A stretch of 64,000 nt of DNA. Origin: Paragonimus westermani (Eukaryota; Platyhelminthes; Trematoda; Plagiorchiida; Troglotrematidae). A model generated the notes under the pieces. That model saw only the letters and a program-made list of their open reading frames with translations. It was not told the DNA's origin and searched no databases. This document shows positions 1 through 13,300 of this stretch, piece by piece. Both the position numbers and the translations under genes were made by a program. Location of the stretch: positions 8,932 through 72,931 of the forward strand of contig QNGE01003501.1 in the NCBI GenBank assembly GCA_008508345.1, in the 5' to 3' direction. How positions within the stretch are numbered: position 1 is the stretch's first letter; every line of letters begins with the position of its first letter.

Positions 1-410
1 CCTCGCGACTCACAGAGTCGGTGGCTGGAGACACTAGGTGAGATGGCGGCTAATCGAGCTCAGTGGCGTGAATGTTGTCGTTGTTTGGCCGAGTTGTCTG
101 TGAAGTGAGTGTATTTAATGACGCGGGGCAGTGAAAGCCGTAAGGAAGCTGTCTTGCTGATGACGTCTTACTCTCACTTGCAGCTCGGTTGTTTGTTTGC
201 AAGGTGTAGGCACCTTGATGTTGAATGTCTGAATATGGAGGTAGTTATTTTCAGTAGTTAGGTCCATTCCCGTCCCCTTATTTTCCCTTCTCTCTTCCAA
301 TAGAAGATTTGCTGTTTCTTCATGGTTGTGTGGCAGTTAAGCATTAGTGTGAACCACTGATGTATTGCTGTCTATGATGATGATGATGTTGATGATGTGT
401 CCATTCAGAC
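1..410 (+). mobile_element. RTE-type LINE, 3' end (cut by window edge)
   Basis: Frame 1 reads PRDSQSRWLETLGEM, then [16 protein letters not shown], and stops at TGA 106-108. This is the conserved last segment of RTE-clade LINE ORF2 proteins. The 3' untranslated region follows and recurs in at least five other places here. The copy ends in a GAT-rich microsatellite (about 375-399), the usual type of RTE terminus. The coding tail has no stop before its natural end. The element continues left of the window. It lies about 0.7 kb upstream of the ATRX start codon. Confidence 0.85.
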
Positions 411-1138
411 CGAAAGCATGTTAACGCGTTGCACGTCGGAATTTCATGTTTTCTTTGTCTTGGTAGGAGGTTCTCTTATTTCTTGGTGCTTATGCTGAAA
501 CCAGAGTTTTGTTCCATAATGTTTTTAAATGTAAGTTTCAAAAAGTTTCAAGTCCACTTTTCTTATACTGCAGCTGAAAATGTTCATTCACGTGTGTACT
601 CTTGAGTTTAGCTAATCTGGGTTGGCGATGTACTGAATTGCATCTATCTCTACGAAAGAGGTGGAGTTTGATAAGCTTGTTGGAAGATTCTGGTTGCATA
701 TATATTGAAATGTCCTTCAGTTGCGTTTACTTTTCTTCCGTGTACACTTTCTTCTTTGTAACGCTTGTGCTACTCTGTGAGAATTATTCGGACTGTAAAT
801 CGCCCACTCGTTGGTTTGGGCCTCGGTTATTCGGTTACTATTGTTGCCTAGGTCTAGGCAATTTGGCAACCTCTTAACTTGTTATAACACATGCCGGCAC
901 GCATCATTTCAAATTTAAACTTCCGCTTCATGATAATTCGCATTTTCCCCCCACTCCACGTAGTTCCATTATCCTGAGTTAGCTACTATGATATCAAGTT
1001 ACCGGGATTACCATTGACACTTATCTCATTCATGGTATCCCGTCTATGACACTACGTTTTCATCCTGGTTTGCATACACCTTTGAACTGGATGTTTCCTA
1101 TGTATTCTGTTTTAACTGTGATTCAGGCAATACAGAAA
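411..1138. other. 5' flank of ATRX, no recognisable element
   Basis: T-rich sequence between the RTE end and the first ATRX coding exon. No promoter motif or conserved ORF could be supported. AG dinucleotides at 1125-1126 and 1134-1135 are the only candidate acceptors for a 5' untranslated exon or trans-spliced leader. Confidence 0.5.
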
Positions 1139-1331
1139 ATGAGCGAGTTTTACCTAAACAAAAAGCGCCGCTCCGAGAGTCGTCATGAAGCGTTGAAAGC
1201 GCGAGGTAATAGGTCGACTAATTTGCAGTCGGGTCCGGATCTTCTCGGAAATGCAAAATCCACTCACTCAGTCGGATCTCAACCCTCGACGATAGCAGCC
1301 GTTCAACCGGGTCACTTCCAAGCTCTCTCCA
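1139..1331 (+). CDS. ATRX: ATRX exon 1 (residues 1-64, phase 1 out)
   Basis: The exon opens with [14 protein letters not shown] and is basic and polar. The donor is CCA|GTATGT at 1332. The start was chosen because it is the only ATG in the frame that joins exon 2 in phase and lies just after two AG acceptors (1125-1126 and 1134-1135). The frame is open upstream to 1046, so more coding sequence 5' of the acceptor cannot be excluded. Confidence 0.65.
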
Positions 1332-4300
1332 GTATGTTTATCAAATACATACTGCGAATTCCTCCGTCCGTACCTTTCCTACTGTTCGATTTGTGGAAGG
1401 ATATTAATTTATAAATTTACTGTTGTGTTCACACGGTTCATGCGGTTTGCTATCACAATCCATCTTTTGGGTAGTTAGATCAAAGATGGTGTTTACGTTG
1501 ATATAGGCTAGTTTTCAAGCTACTTTGTATTCACTAAGCTGTAACTATCGTGGCTGCTGTATCGGCCGAGTTGGTTCTTTTTGCCAAATTGGTGACTTTC
1601 TACGCGTGACCACTTGTTTTTATTTTCATAAGCCACGAATGTAAATATCGCTGTCGTTTTTTGTCACCGATGTTCTCAACTTCGACAGTTTCATTTGTCT
1701 GAGTAGCGTCACACCATTACCTTGTAGTATTGTTAACGACGTACTCATGGACATACAGAAACTACACTGCTCATTCATAACCTTTCCCTATCCTTGCGAA
1801 TAGCCCCATTCCGTCACTGTTTACTTGGGGAGGTTCAGATTCCACGGCCGATAACCAGTGTATTAATATGTGTATTCTACGCCCGTTTCCCGTACCTCCC
1901 ACGATGATAGCTTCTGTCTCATCGCTGATTGTTCACTGCGGATACTGGCGATTGGAAGAAATCTCAAAACCTTTAGACATTACCGTAAACATGTGTCATG
2001 CAAGCCATGACCAATTCGCTGAGTATAACTTAGGGATGCTGTCTGCCAAATCAAGTTAGTAGCGCTATTGAACATGGTGGTGCGTTTCTGAATCTACAAA
2101 ATAGTTGCCTTAGGTATCTTTCCTTTCTGGTTTTATATTGGCCTTTCATTTCTTTTGTGGTTGTTAAGATGGATAGCAGCCCCATTAACACCATTCAATT
2201 TCAAAATTAGCCAATCTTTTTTGTATTGAACAACGGCAAGGTTTCGTCATTATTTGTGCGGTAATGTAACCAGGCAGGTGATGTGTATTTGGTAGTATGT
2301 GTCTAGCACAGGTGACCGCTGTTTCAACGCCAAGTGGCTCAACGGTGACAGCTTCGACGACCAGGCTCGAGATATGTGGATTTATTTTCAAGTTGACCAT
2401 CACTCACATTTGATCGCATCCTTCGCATTCAGATAGACTTTCCAGTCGGCCTCTTTCGAAAAGAAGCACTTGACTCGAGTTTCGCTCTCATTAGAGCAAC
2501 CGTGTTGACCACTGCGCCATTGACCTCACATTAGGCACGACCGAATTATCAAATCTGAAAGCTCAACCACTCTCGCTTGTGAGCAATGATTTGTTTTTGT
2601 CCACCTTATCCAGCCAACGTCGTTATATCACATAGCAACATGCAACATTTGATATGCATTGAAGGCTCGCGTGGGGTGCATCTCATCTGTGAATAAACCT
2701 TATAGTTCATGTGACAACTAACGTTCCATCTATTCCTATGTACTCGTTACGGTCCCTGTTGTTTTTACGCTTAGATGTTTTCTCTCAGTTGAGTCAATCG
2801 ACCGCGCAACAGACTCCTTCTGAGCCGATACTGCCCTCCAGATTGACGGACGTATTTAAAATTATTAGCCAAACACTTTGTCCCCCTTTGAATACACTAC
2901 CGACAGGCCCGTCATCTTCTGTCGCATTGCCTGAACTGACCTCCTCTTCTACTGTGTCTCCGGTTCCGACAGGACGGCCGACCAATCTAGCTAATTCTTT
3001 GATTTCTCGCACTGCAGTGGTTGTTCCCGGTGTCGTACCCCAGCCATCGTCGACACTTTCTAAACATCAAGATTCATCTTTCGACGTTGCAGCTATTTTA
3101 AACCAAATCGTTAATGTCAACAGTGGCAATGTCCGAGCCGCACTCAAAGCGACTCGCCGCTGTATTGACACTTTCTCAGCTGATATCCATCGTTTGGAAA
3201 TCAAGATTGCCGAGGCCTCCAGTTCGTCAGAAATTGCAAGTGTGGTCAGATCTTTTCAAAGTATATATCGCTTCCATTTGTTCGCCCGTCTTGCAAACCT
3301 CTCTGCCCGTATGCGTGAAGAGGTGCCTCGAATGCTGGATGTCTCCAGTACCACACTAGGCTTGAGTTTTTTTCAAAGTGTCGATCAGCGAGCTACTTCT
3401 CAGCCCTACTGTATGAATCAATTTCCACCTACGTCTGTCACAATCGATTTAACAAACGATGGCGCTCCTAATAGCCCCGTCGAAACAACAGCTCTTTGTT
3501 CCGATACCAATTCTGTGCATAGTAAAAGTCACACAAACGTGAACGAACAGAACTCGCTGGAATGTCATCCAGCCATTTCTAGCGAACAGCGTAACAAGTC
3601 AACCGAACCCGACGACCTTGAAAAGACTTGCTCTTCGTCCGTACTAAACATCGACAATTCAAACCGTTGTGGACAGAAAAGGTGCGAAGGTTCTAATTTT
3701 TCTGAAACTATCAGAACACCCCCGAGGAAGGTGCGCAAGAGATCGGGCATGCAAACGCCCGCCAATGTCACACCACCTGTCGATGCGAATGAACCGGGAA
3801 CAGAGGAAATTAGCGAGATCATTCCGACAAACCACTCGAACACAAACGAATCGAACGCTCAGAAACAACAGATGGTGTTTGCCGAAGATTCCTCTTTGAC
3901 AGACGGAAAGTATGCTGCGCTTAGGTTGCCCTGCATCACGGATAAAGGTACTCCTTTGGAACCGGCAACCTCACAATCCGAAACCAATCAAGCCGATGCA
4001 CTCCATTCTCCTTTATCTTCGAGTTCTGTTGTGATGGCTGAGAATGAAGACGATGATATCGATTGGAAGCTTGACGTCTTGGCTAGTATAGCCGAGACTA
4101 GTTTGCCGGGTGCTGATGACTCATCCATACAAGGCTTAAAGGAAGCGGCTAGAGTCAGCTCATCTCACGGCTCCGGCCCGAAGGGTGAGTGGTTTTACAC
4201 AAATGTTGGACCCAACTTATACTACTCATAAACTGCTAGTAGTTGTTTCATGTTCGTTCAGAGGTTGACGAATTTAACAGGGTTTCCGTTTGATTTGTTA

Positions 4301-7300
4301 AAAGTGTCTCCGTCGACTAGCACGATATAGGGGCCCTTGTTGATTCTCCTTGTCGGCGGTTCCTAATGTTCGGGATAAATGATCTGCCAATTGGTATTTT
4401 CTGCTTTTATAGGTTCTGTACTGCAAATTTGTTTCTAATAAAATGCAACAGCTCTTCTGCTTAAACGGCTTTGAAGGGTTTTCGTGATTACACAACCAGT
4501 TCTACTGTCAGCCGAATGAGATTCGAAGTATGCTTTATGAGTTGTGGCCTGTACATTCAAACCAGGACATATGTATGCCTGTAGGGAGTTATATTGAGTT
4601 ATGATGTCACGATTTTCTGCGGCTTCTGTCCATATGCTAGAGTAATTCGACTCGCATTACTGTCATTCTTCTATTCAGATTCCGCGGATGAACGTCTTGT
4701 CAAAAAGGGGCACTCAATTCAAGCTAGTTCGGTTTTCCTCGAAGGTATGATCAGCATACACGATGTTTTCCTCATCTTATCCACCTCCGCCCACATAGTT
4801 TTTGACCGTTCATTGTGCTTATGGAACGAACTGAGCAATGTGCTTGTGTTATCAGGTTATCTTGCTTGGGGTAAAGGGAACCTATTAGATACTGTGTAAT
4901 ATACTTGTTTTTTTAATACACTTGCTCGACAATGAATGCTGATTGTAAACGTGGAAATGATGCACAACTCCACTGGAGAAACTATACATGTAATTTGTTC
5001 CTTAAGTGGTAACTCAGACCATGTGCTGGATAGTACGCTGCTATGACAAACGCCGTTATGACGGAACGGCTATTATAACGAAACAGATGTCTAACCCCGA
5101 AATGTCTCCCAATATAGAGCAAGCTTCGTATTTATTGTAGTCATCCTTTCATTATGACATACAAATTGGTTATTGCCGATCAGATTTACGATCACTTTGG
5201 TGAACTACATGGTGTTGCGAACAACTGCACAACTGTCTGTCCATTCTACTCGGTTTAGTATGATTTCCTAGAGGTAATCAATGTTCACAAAAGGCCATCG
5301 GTAACTTAACTGATCAAAAGTGCGGTGGTATTGACTGCGACCGTTGTTCAGATTGATTGATGGGTGCACAGTATTTGGAAACGTTGTTTAAGTGTGCTGT
5401 ATTGTGATGCGAATTGCTTTACCGGTTAGATGCCGTACTGAAAACTGCAGAAAGTTGTTGAATGGACGTTTGTGACCCTTTAGCGAGCGAAAATCAGTGG
5501 GCCCCGTGACGTCAGTTACTCACGAGCCTAGTTGACAACGTGACGTATATGCGTGCAACAACAAGGTGAGTACAGTTTCAATAAGTTTGCTTAAAGAGTA
5601 CTTCCGATAAACCATGTAGCGTACGATTCCACTGTACTTCACAATTTGGATTGCTAGAATGGGAACATAGTTACAGGGAAATATTTGAGACTACAACTGT
5701 TATTTGTACCGTAGACAGAAGCGACAGGAAATGTGAGAATGCCACTGTATACAACACTGCATAACAGTCGTACACCGCTTTTGTCTTGAACGGGCCATCG
5801 AGCCCTCTTTAAGCCTTAATAAAATAAAAACCGAATTTGTCAAGTTTTACATATCATGACAGACGGACAACAAGTTTTTGCTGTACTTATTTAAATATAT
5901 ATCACTTGGTTTCGTAATAAAACGCGTGCTTTACAAGTCCTAGTCCATGAACCGCACAAACAATGTGTGTGTGTATATGTGTTAATTGGACGGAACGTGT
6001 TTTCTCTTATCCTGTTGTCCCCATTTACCAACGTCCTGTTGGGAGAGATTATGAACTGTTCCGTGCGTAGTAATATGAATATTCAGACATTACCCATTAA
6101 ACTCAAACAACCGATTCAGCTGTTTACCTTGGGCGTACAGTTTAATTCTTATAATGAAATAGGTCAGAAAGACGGCGTGGCAATTGAATTCCTGTTAAGG
6201 CTACTGTATATGCACATTCCCATGTTATGTCCGGCTGAGTTCATCTGTCGATCAGTGCAACTTGCGTAAGGGCCGCATGGATGAAATCCTCTGCGTCTAT
6301 TATCTCGATGCGAACTTGGTTGATATCCTAGTAAGTTTGAACTCGGCTCTCCACTTAATACAATGTACGCGAGAATCTGAAGTGAACAACCAAGTGGGTC
6401 CTCTAGGTGTACTTATACACTGCCGCGATTGTAGCTCAAGTTAGTGCACGCTAAATACGAAGGATACTTGGAAAGGTCGGTAATTTCTTTTAGAATTCTG
6501 ACCACCATCACAGAGGGTAATACATCAGTGATTCACACTGATACTTAACTACCACACAGTCATGAAGAAACCTGAATAGCAAGATAAAAACAGAAGGAGA
6601 GAGGAGAACTAACTGCTAGAAATAGCTACGTCAATACTCAAGCATTTAACATCGAAGTGCCTACACTTTGCAGACAAATAATCGAGCTCTAAGTGGAAGT
6701 AAGAGGTCATCTGCAAGACAACTTTCTTACAGCTTTCACTGGTTCGCGTCATTAAATGCACCTACTTCACAGGCAACTCGGGTAAAACGAAAACACTCAC
6801 GCCACTGAGCCCGATTAACCGCCATCCCACCTCACGTCTCCAGCCACCGATTCTGCGAGCCGCGAGGGTCCCAGCGCGGAAGACAACTCCAACCTGCAGT
6901 GGACAGCCCCTTGGTGATCGACTTCATTCCTCTACGCCGGATCATCATCTGTCCACGTCGAACCTTACGCCAGTCGACGACAGCATTGGTAAAGGGTGCT
7001 CGGTGGGGCGGATGACTAGCTGGTTTCTTTAGTACGTAACCTAACCAAGTGATCGCAGCTTTCGCATTCACAGATTTTTCAACCAGCTTTCTTTCGAAAG
7101 GAGCTGATCGATAAGTCTTTGAGAATGCTTGAGCCGGGATCACTTGTGAATGATGTCTGTAACAATCATGATCTCCCATTCCCCAGCACTAATTGAAACG
7201 TCGCTCAACAAGTTTGCTAGTTTGTGTGACTTTAACTTGATAGGAAGTCGCAATATCCGAGTCCTCGATTGCAGTTAGCAGGACGATTGCTGTTTTCTCT

Positions 7301-10300
7301 GAGGGCGATCAGACGGCTTTTTTAGTAGGCCTGTTTTTCTGTCACAGAAGAGAAGTCGTACCAAGAGTTTAACCGGCGGATCTATAGGAATATGTACTGA
7401 TGGTGCTCTAGTATTCATAAACACTGGCTACTCCTGGAGATCTATATGTAGAATTTTGCAATGTGTGAATGAGGAGGATGATCCATGATGAATTGGGGAG
7501 AAAGTCATACTAATCGCTGTAAACCGAGCTTGACAGCTCTCAGGTGCTGCCACCAAAACAAACTTCACGATTTTGGCAGTTACGACCCGTAAACCAGTGA
7601 CAGGATGTAGTTCAAGCACTGATCCAGGAGACCACAGGGTCATGGTTACCGGAGTTGCGTGAAATTAGGTGAATTACTTTCCTTAGATGTTGCGCTACTT
7701 TTCGCTTATAGCGTGCTAGGGGAACCCATTTTTCCGTCCAAAACCGTCTCCTTCCTCAAGAAAACGATCCTACCCAACCGTAATAGGCGGGGATGTCGTG
7801 AACATTCGGGAGGTGACCTCCACTATTTTTTTTACCTGTCTGGCCTCTATTCCGCTGTGCTCATTGATGGCTTGGTGACTTTAACTACTTTTTTGGAGTC
7901 TGTCCTTTGGTTTTCTGGTTCGAGAATGTTGGTAGGTCACTATGCGCCCCATAAACATCATGCAATTTCCTTTTTGTCGCAAACATTGTCGGAGCAGAAC
8001 AAAGTTGTTTTTTTGCATTCGTCTTTTGGTTTGTCTTGGGTGCAATTAACGGGGACCGCTGCGTGATTTTCAGGACCAAGGTTTGCCGTGTTAATTATAT
8101 CAAGGAGGAGAATCTGATTTCCTATCAAACCAGGCTCTTAATATTGCGGAAGCTATCATAATACACCGGCTGAATCCCAATTTATGTGCCCAGAAACAAT
8201 TGATGACTAGTCTTTCGCTGTGTTGGTAAGACTGCAACGGGTACTCTTTGTCTTCATTCTACTTTCGTATTTCCTCCAAACCAGAATTTCCAAACCAATG
8301 TATTTCTTCATACTGCTTTACAACTGTTGGACCACCCATATCCTTTCTCAGTCCATACTGCGTTATCTTTTTATGCTCTGTTGATTGATGTGCTTTATTT
8401 TAGCCTTTGTTTGTTTTCTATAGATTTTCCAGCCATATCTGACCTTTTCCATTCAATATGTATGGATTTTTTTTAACTATCTCTTTCTTTTCAGACTCTT
8501 TGTAACCTCTTGACCGACAACAATTCTATTGCGTTGCATCAAATTCATGTTTCCTATTAATGATTATGCCTCAGTTGCATCTTGTTGATTCCGCTTTGGT
8601 CACTTGGCTGACTGTCTCAGACATGACTAAATTGATTTCGTCTACCTGCTTGTTCCCCCACTATATAAAGTGTATGTTAATTTCACAAAAGTAACCGATG
8701 AGATGCGAACGAAATGTCACTGCGTAAGACATTTTATATGCTACTATTGGCCGTTTTCAAATTTCCTAGTAATCGTGAACGAACCAGCGTGTTGAGTCAA
8801 GGGCTTACAGCATAGGCTGAAGCCAGTCAGCCGTTTTTGTGGTTGGCCCGCAAATGAGCCAGCATCGACCACAACCCCAGAAGGAGTTGAGAAAGGGTTT
8901 TCGCAAACAGGTGGTCCCACTGACCACCAGTGAAATGATGGACGTTACGATTAGTTCCGTTCCGCTCTAGTGTTGTGTTTACGCTAGAACGATAAAGTTC
9001 CGCCGTTGCAGCCTCTGTATGTGTATGCTCCTTCACCTATTTATGTAGAACCAATAATTTTGGACGTACTGTTAGATGCTCGTCTGAACGGATAAGTGAG
9101 TTCTTTTGGCAGTCCTATAGTATTATAACTGGGTCAGTTATTAATACCATTTTTATGGTACGTTTCGATCGATTAGTGGAGCACTGTCGAGATCAGAGAG
9201 TTGTCGAATTCTAACCACTGCTGCAGTTATCGAAATTCTTTCATAAAACCAACACCTGTGCAGATTTCATCTTCTGGATTTTATTTTATATCCATTGTCG
9301 AATGAACAGTTGAATAATTGATTCGTCTGCGCGTGTATGTATGAGACATCACTTTTAGATTGCAGCACGCCTTTTCTTACAACGCGCTCTCTTTTTTCTA
9401 TATATTTCTCAGACATTCGAGACCACATCGGTGACACGTCCGTCGTACACCTGAACCATGCTTCACAGCACTGTCTGTCGTCAACTGTAACCAATCAGAT
9501 GCATGAAGTAGTAAGTTTTCTTATGATTTTCTTCTCATATGACTACCTAGATTCTCTCGAAAGATACATTCGTTAAACATGAAGATCCAATAGCCTTGTT
9601 ACATCATTTATGTAAATAATTTTCATATCCGATCCCCTTTGCGATTCGTCGTTGTTGTACGCGATGGCACTGCTGACGATTTGTTGCTAAAGTACCCGTT
9701 TTCTGCGATGACATTGTTTTCTCCCAAACCAGTTCTACAAATGCTCCTTTCCCCATGTTATATATGTATATCAGTTAACCTTATTCTTGCGTATGATTCC
9801 GTGCGTTCAGGTATGAACTTGTTTCCTTTATAATGGCTTATTTAAGTTTACTACACAAACTACACGGTTCCGATAATTATAGTTGGTGATGAGCTAATGC
9901 TGGATTCCAGCTATCCGTCCATCAATTGGCCTCTTCCGTCTGCTATTGCCATTGAGTTCTGTCGTCACATTCGCCACCTGTAGCAACTCTGACTGGACTA
10001 TTTACACTCTTCTCTGTGGGTTGTCACGTAACACCTAACTCTCTAGGATATTCGAGCATACGGTTTATTTTAGTCAATCACCTGTGGGTGTCGTTCGCTT
10101 ATTTTCGGAATATTCATGGACAAATCAAGGTTACGAATAGCTATTTTCAATTGTTTTCGTTGACTATAAATATTTATGAGATTTATTCCATTTTCAGTCA
10201 CAATCAGATTGTGATAATACACGATCTTGGTGGGTTTGGGAAGTGTTTAGATGACGCCTTGTTAGAGTGATATCATGTCAGTGTGTGTGGATGATACGCG

Positions 10301-13300
10301 TGATGGGGGTCTGGTTGGTCTCAAAGAGTTTCCACTTGCTTGAGACTGGAGTGGTTTACAGATGGTCTGTATCAAGAAATGTAGGACTTCAGCTAACTGC
10401 GTTTGAGTGCACAATTTCAGGTTGCAAAATCTAGTCCTAATCGCACTCCTGCAGATTAGGGGCGGCGCGGGGTACTTTGCAAACCGTTCTGAAGGTGCCA
10501 TATATCGTAGCTTGATGGTTTCTACCGATTCAGTGGCGTTCAGGCTACATTTCTACACTTCATTTTAGAGCCACCTCAAAGATTATTTGTAAATGTCGCC
10601 CCTGTAGGTGCATGAGCTCCTCGTTATGCCCTAATTCATTATCCTGTGGACGCTGCGTTTTTTAATCTTTTACGTGCACAGGTGGAGCGCGATGCAAAAG
10701 ATACCATTGCTTCAGCTTCCGAAAACGATTCGGAGTCAGAGTTAAATAAATTGTCTGCCAAAGTCGCTTCCTTGGAACGGGCGTGCGACACTTTGCAAAA
10801 GCGTACCAGGGAAAAGAAAACTGGTAAGCTTCTGTAGTTCAGGTTCTGTGCGTTCCCGTTTTTCAGCAACTGAGTCGTTATCGACATCTCGGTTTTTACT
10901 TTACAGTATAGTCATCGACACTGTTGTGTCGTACACACGACTATTTTATGTTCAAATTGAACGTCAAGACGTATGTCCCTTATGGTCACTCTTCTCGATT
11001 TCTGATCAGCCAGTATTGTGTCTCCTATCTTGTTTTCTCTTCATGTTTGGCGTAATTTTCCGCAGCTTTTGCACTGGGTCACACGGTCTCTACAGTTTGT
11101 TTAATCTACGATCATTGTGTGAATTCTTTTTTAATATCCACCACCCTTGTCTGTCACGAACCACTTGGGTAGTTTTCAAAACTTCGAAAACTAGGTCTTT
11201 TCGATTATGGGAGTATCGCACAGATAGTTATTATGGCTGAGTAAACGTACTTCGATGTACTGCTGCTGATCGGCTCATCGTGACACCACAAATTGTTTCT
11301 CCTCTGTTTCAGTTAAAACCATCCACTCCGAGAACACAATCCATGTAAGCTCATCTTATATATCGCGTATGTGACTAGTTCCTCAGTTGTCCACATATTT
11401 GTAGACATTACTGTGACAAATGAAATTCACTATCATCTATTTGTTCTTATCACTCTTAATAGGTGCATCTCACATGCCTCGCTGCAAACATGATTAGCAT
11501 CATTATGGATGACATACATACATTTATTTATGCGCCCTTCATAATATTTGGACAAGCCTGATAATAGTTAAACGGTTGGTTTTCTGCCAAACTGTAATTT
11601 TTCGTCAGACGTGTGCCTTTAGTTTATTTTCTAGATGTTTACCTGGTATCATCCATTACTCTAGAGAGAATATTATAGGATAGTAACGTGAGGGGTATAT
11701 ATATCGCAGGGTTGGCATTAGGGCATTCGTAAAAATCGTTGTGATTCAGTCTAGCTTAATATCACATTTGTGTGAAATTTGTCCGAGATAATCATTCGTT
11801 GGATAGCCAGATAATAGGTAACTGATGATGTCTGTCGAATTAGTGCCATGCAGCGGAGGAAATGCCGCCCGAACAAAATAAATTGGCACAGTAGGTGTAT
11901 GCACTTGACCACATTGTGCCTTAATAAGACTGACACTCTTAAAAGTCAGCACACACTCAAGTTCGCGATTAGAAGTATTTTGTGCTTCCATCCATCCCGA
12001 ACGACATTTGCTCTTGCCAGAAATGTTTTCCGATGTGGAATCTATCGTGTAACAGGTGCAAATGCAAACTTCTTTGGTGACAGGCATAACAAAACCGCGA
12101 ACAATTGCTGGTTCTGTTGATATACATCAATTCCACATAGCTCTGACATTTGTATCTGGCTTACTTTTTGTCAGCACTCTGGTTTGGCTTCTTCCGCTTG
12201 TTTACTGTTCTACTATATCTTCTCAACACACAGTTTGGGAAACCTAGCAGGCCACAGAAGCCGACCAAACAGCGTAAAAAGCTCTTGAGTGACCTTGACG
12301 ATGACGACTGGTCCATTGAAGAGAGTTTGGGTGACGATTTTCCAAAAGACGAGCCGGTGCATGTACGAAAATCAGAGCCAGAAATCAGAGCGGCTGACAC
12401 GCAAATTGTAACAACGAGTGACAAGTCGCTCTGTCTCGCCAAAGAGCCTCTTCGATCGGCTCTGTTGGCTGAGGCTGAATCGGAGTATGTTACAAATTTG
12501 GACTACCGCAACCAGTTGCTTCGGAGTAGTTCGGATGACAGCACAGAGGAACCGGAACATCCGGTAGGATGCCGACATCAGACAGAGTCAAGGGCTGTGT
12601 CAGAAACGAGGGACTTGCTCTCTCAGGACGAAATGGATGATTCTGACGCCGTTGAGTTATCAAACTCGTCAAAATTTACCGGCGAACTTCGCAAACTCAT
12701 GAAACCTGTCGTTTCGTTGGATTGTTCCGTTGCCGATGAGCGGTATGTCTTGATTATTCCACTTTTGAGGTTTTGAGAAAAAATGCTACAGTAGTATTTC
12801 TGTGGTTGTGACTTGGACACTGGCTTTCAAGCATACAACCTGTAAGTTGATCTCCCATTTTACGGAGCTTGGCAACTTTACGTCATTTCTTCTAGAGTGT
12901 TACCCAGCATCAAGTTGTATGCGAACTAGAGTTCTCACGCGCGCTAGCTAGATATTTTTGAATAGAATACTGCTGATTAGAATGTCGTCCCTCAATGCTG
13001 CCTCCACTTCACCTTATCCGTCGTAAAACCATCACGTTGCCTCTCGTCTTACTGGTTTTTAACTTGTCTCCATGATACGCCTTTTACTCTACCGTGTTGT
13101 TCACGTTTTGATATGAACAACCACGTCAAATTTTTCTGTTAACAAAGGTTAGATTTTAATTTGGATCTTTTGTTCGTTTGCTGGCTATGGTCATTCTCAA
13201 CTAGCTGAATCCGAAACCGGTGGGTAATACTTACAATACTGTGATATACCTCGAGCTTTTCAGCAGCTCACGCAGATCAACATTAACTAATATTCGCGAC

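Noticed and set aside
2711..2774. Open frame upstream of ATRX exon 2 with its own ATG
   Set aside because: It is the pyrimidine-rich intron end read through the acceptor; the phase with exon 1 fixes the exon start at 2775.
7659..8066. 135-codon open frame in ATRX intron 3
   Set aside because: Leu/Phe-rich because the strand is T-rich; no domain, and no in-phase link to exons 3 or 4 is needed.
12175..12233. Earlier acceptor for ATRX exon 7
   Set aside because: It is in phase with exon 5 but would add a hydrophobic, pyrimidine-derived stretch; the micro-exon route gives a better protein.
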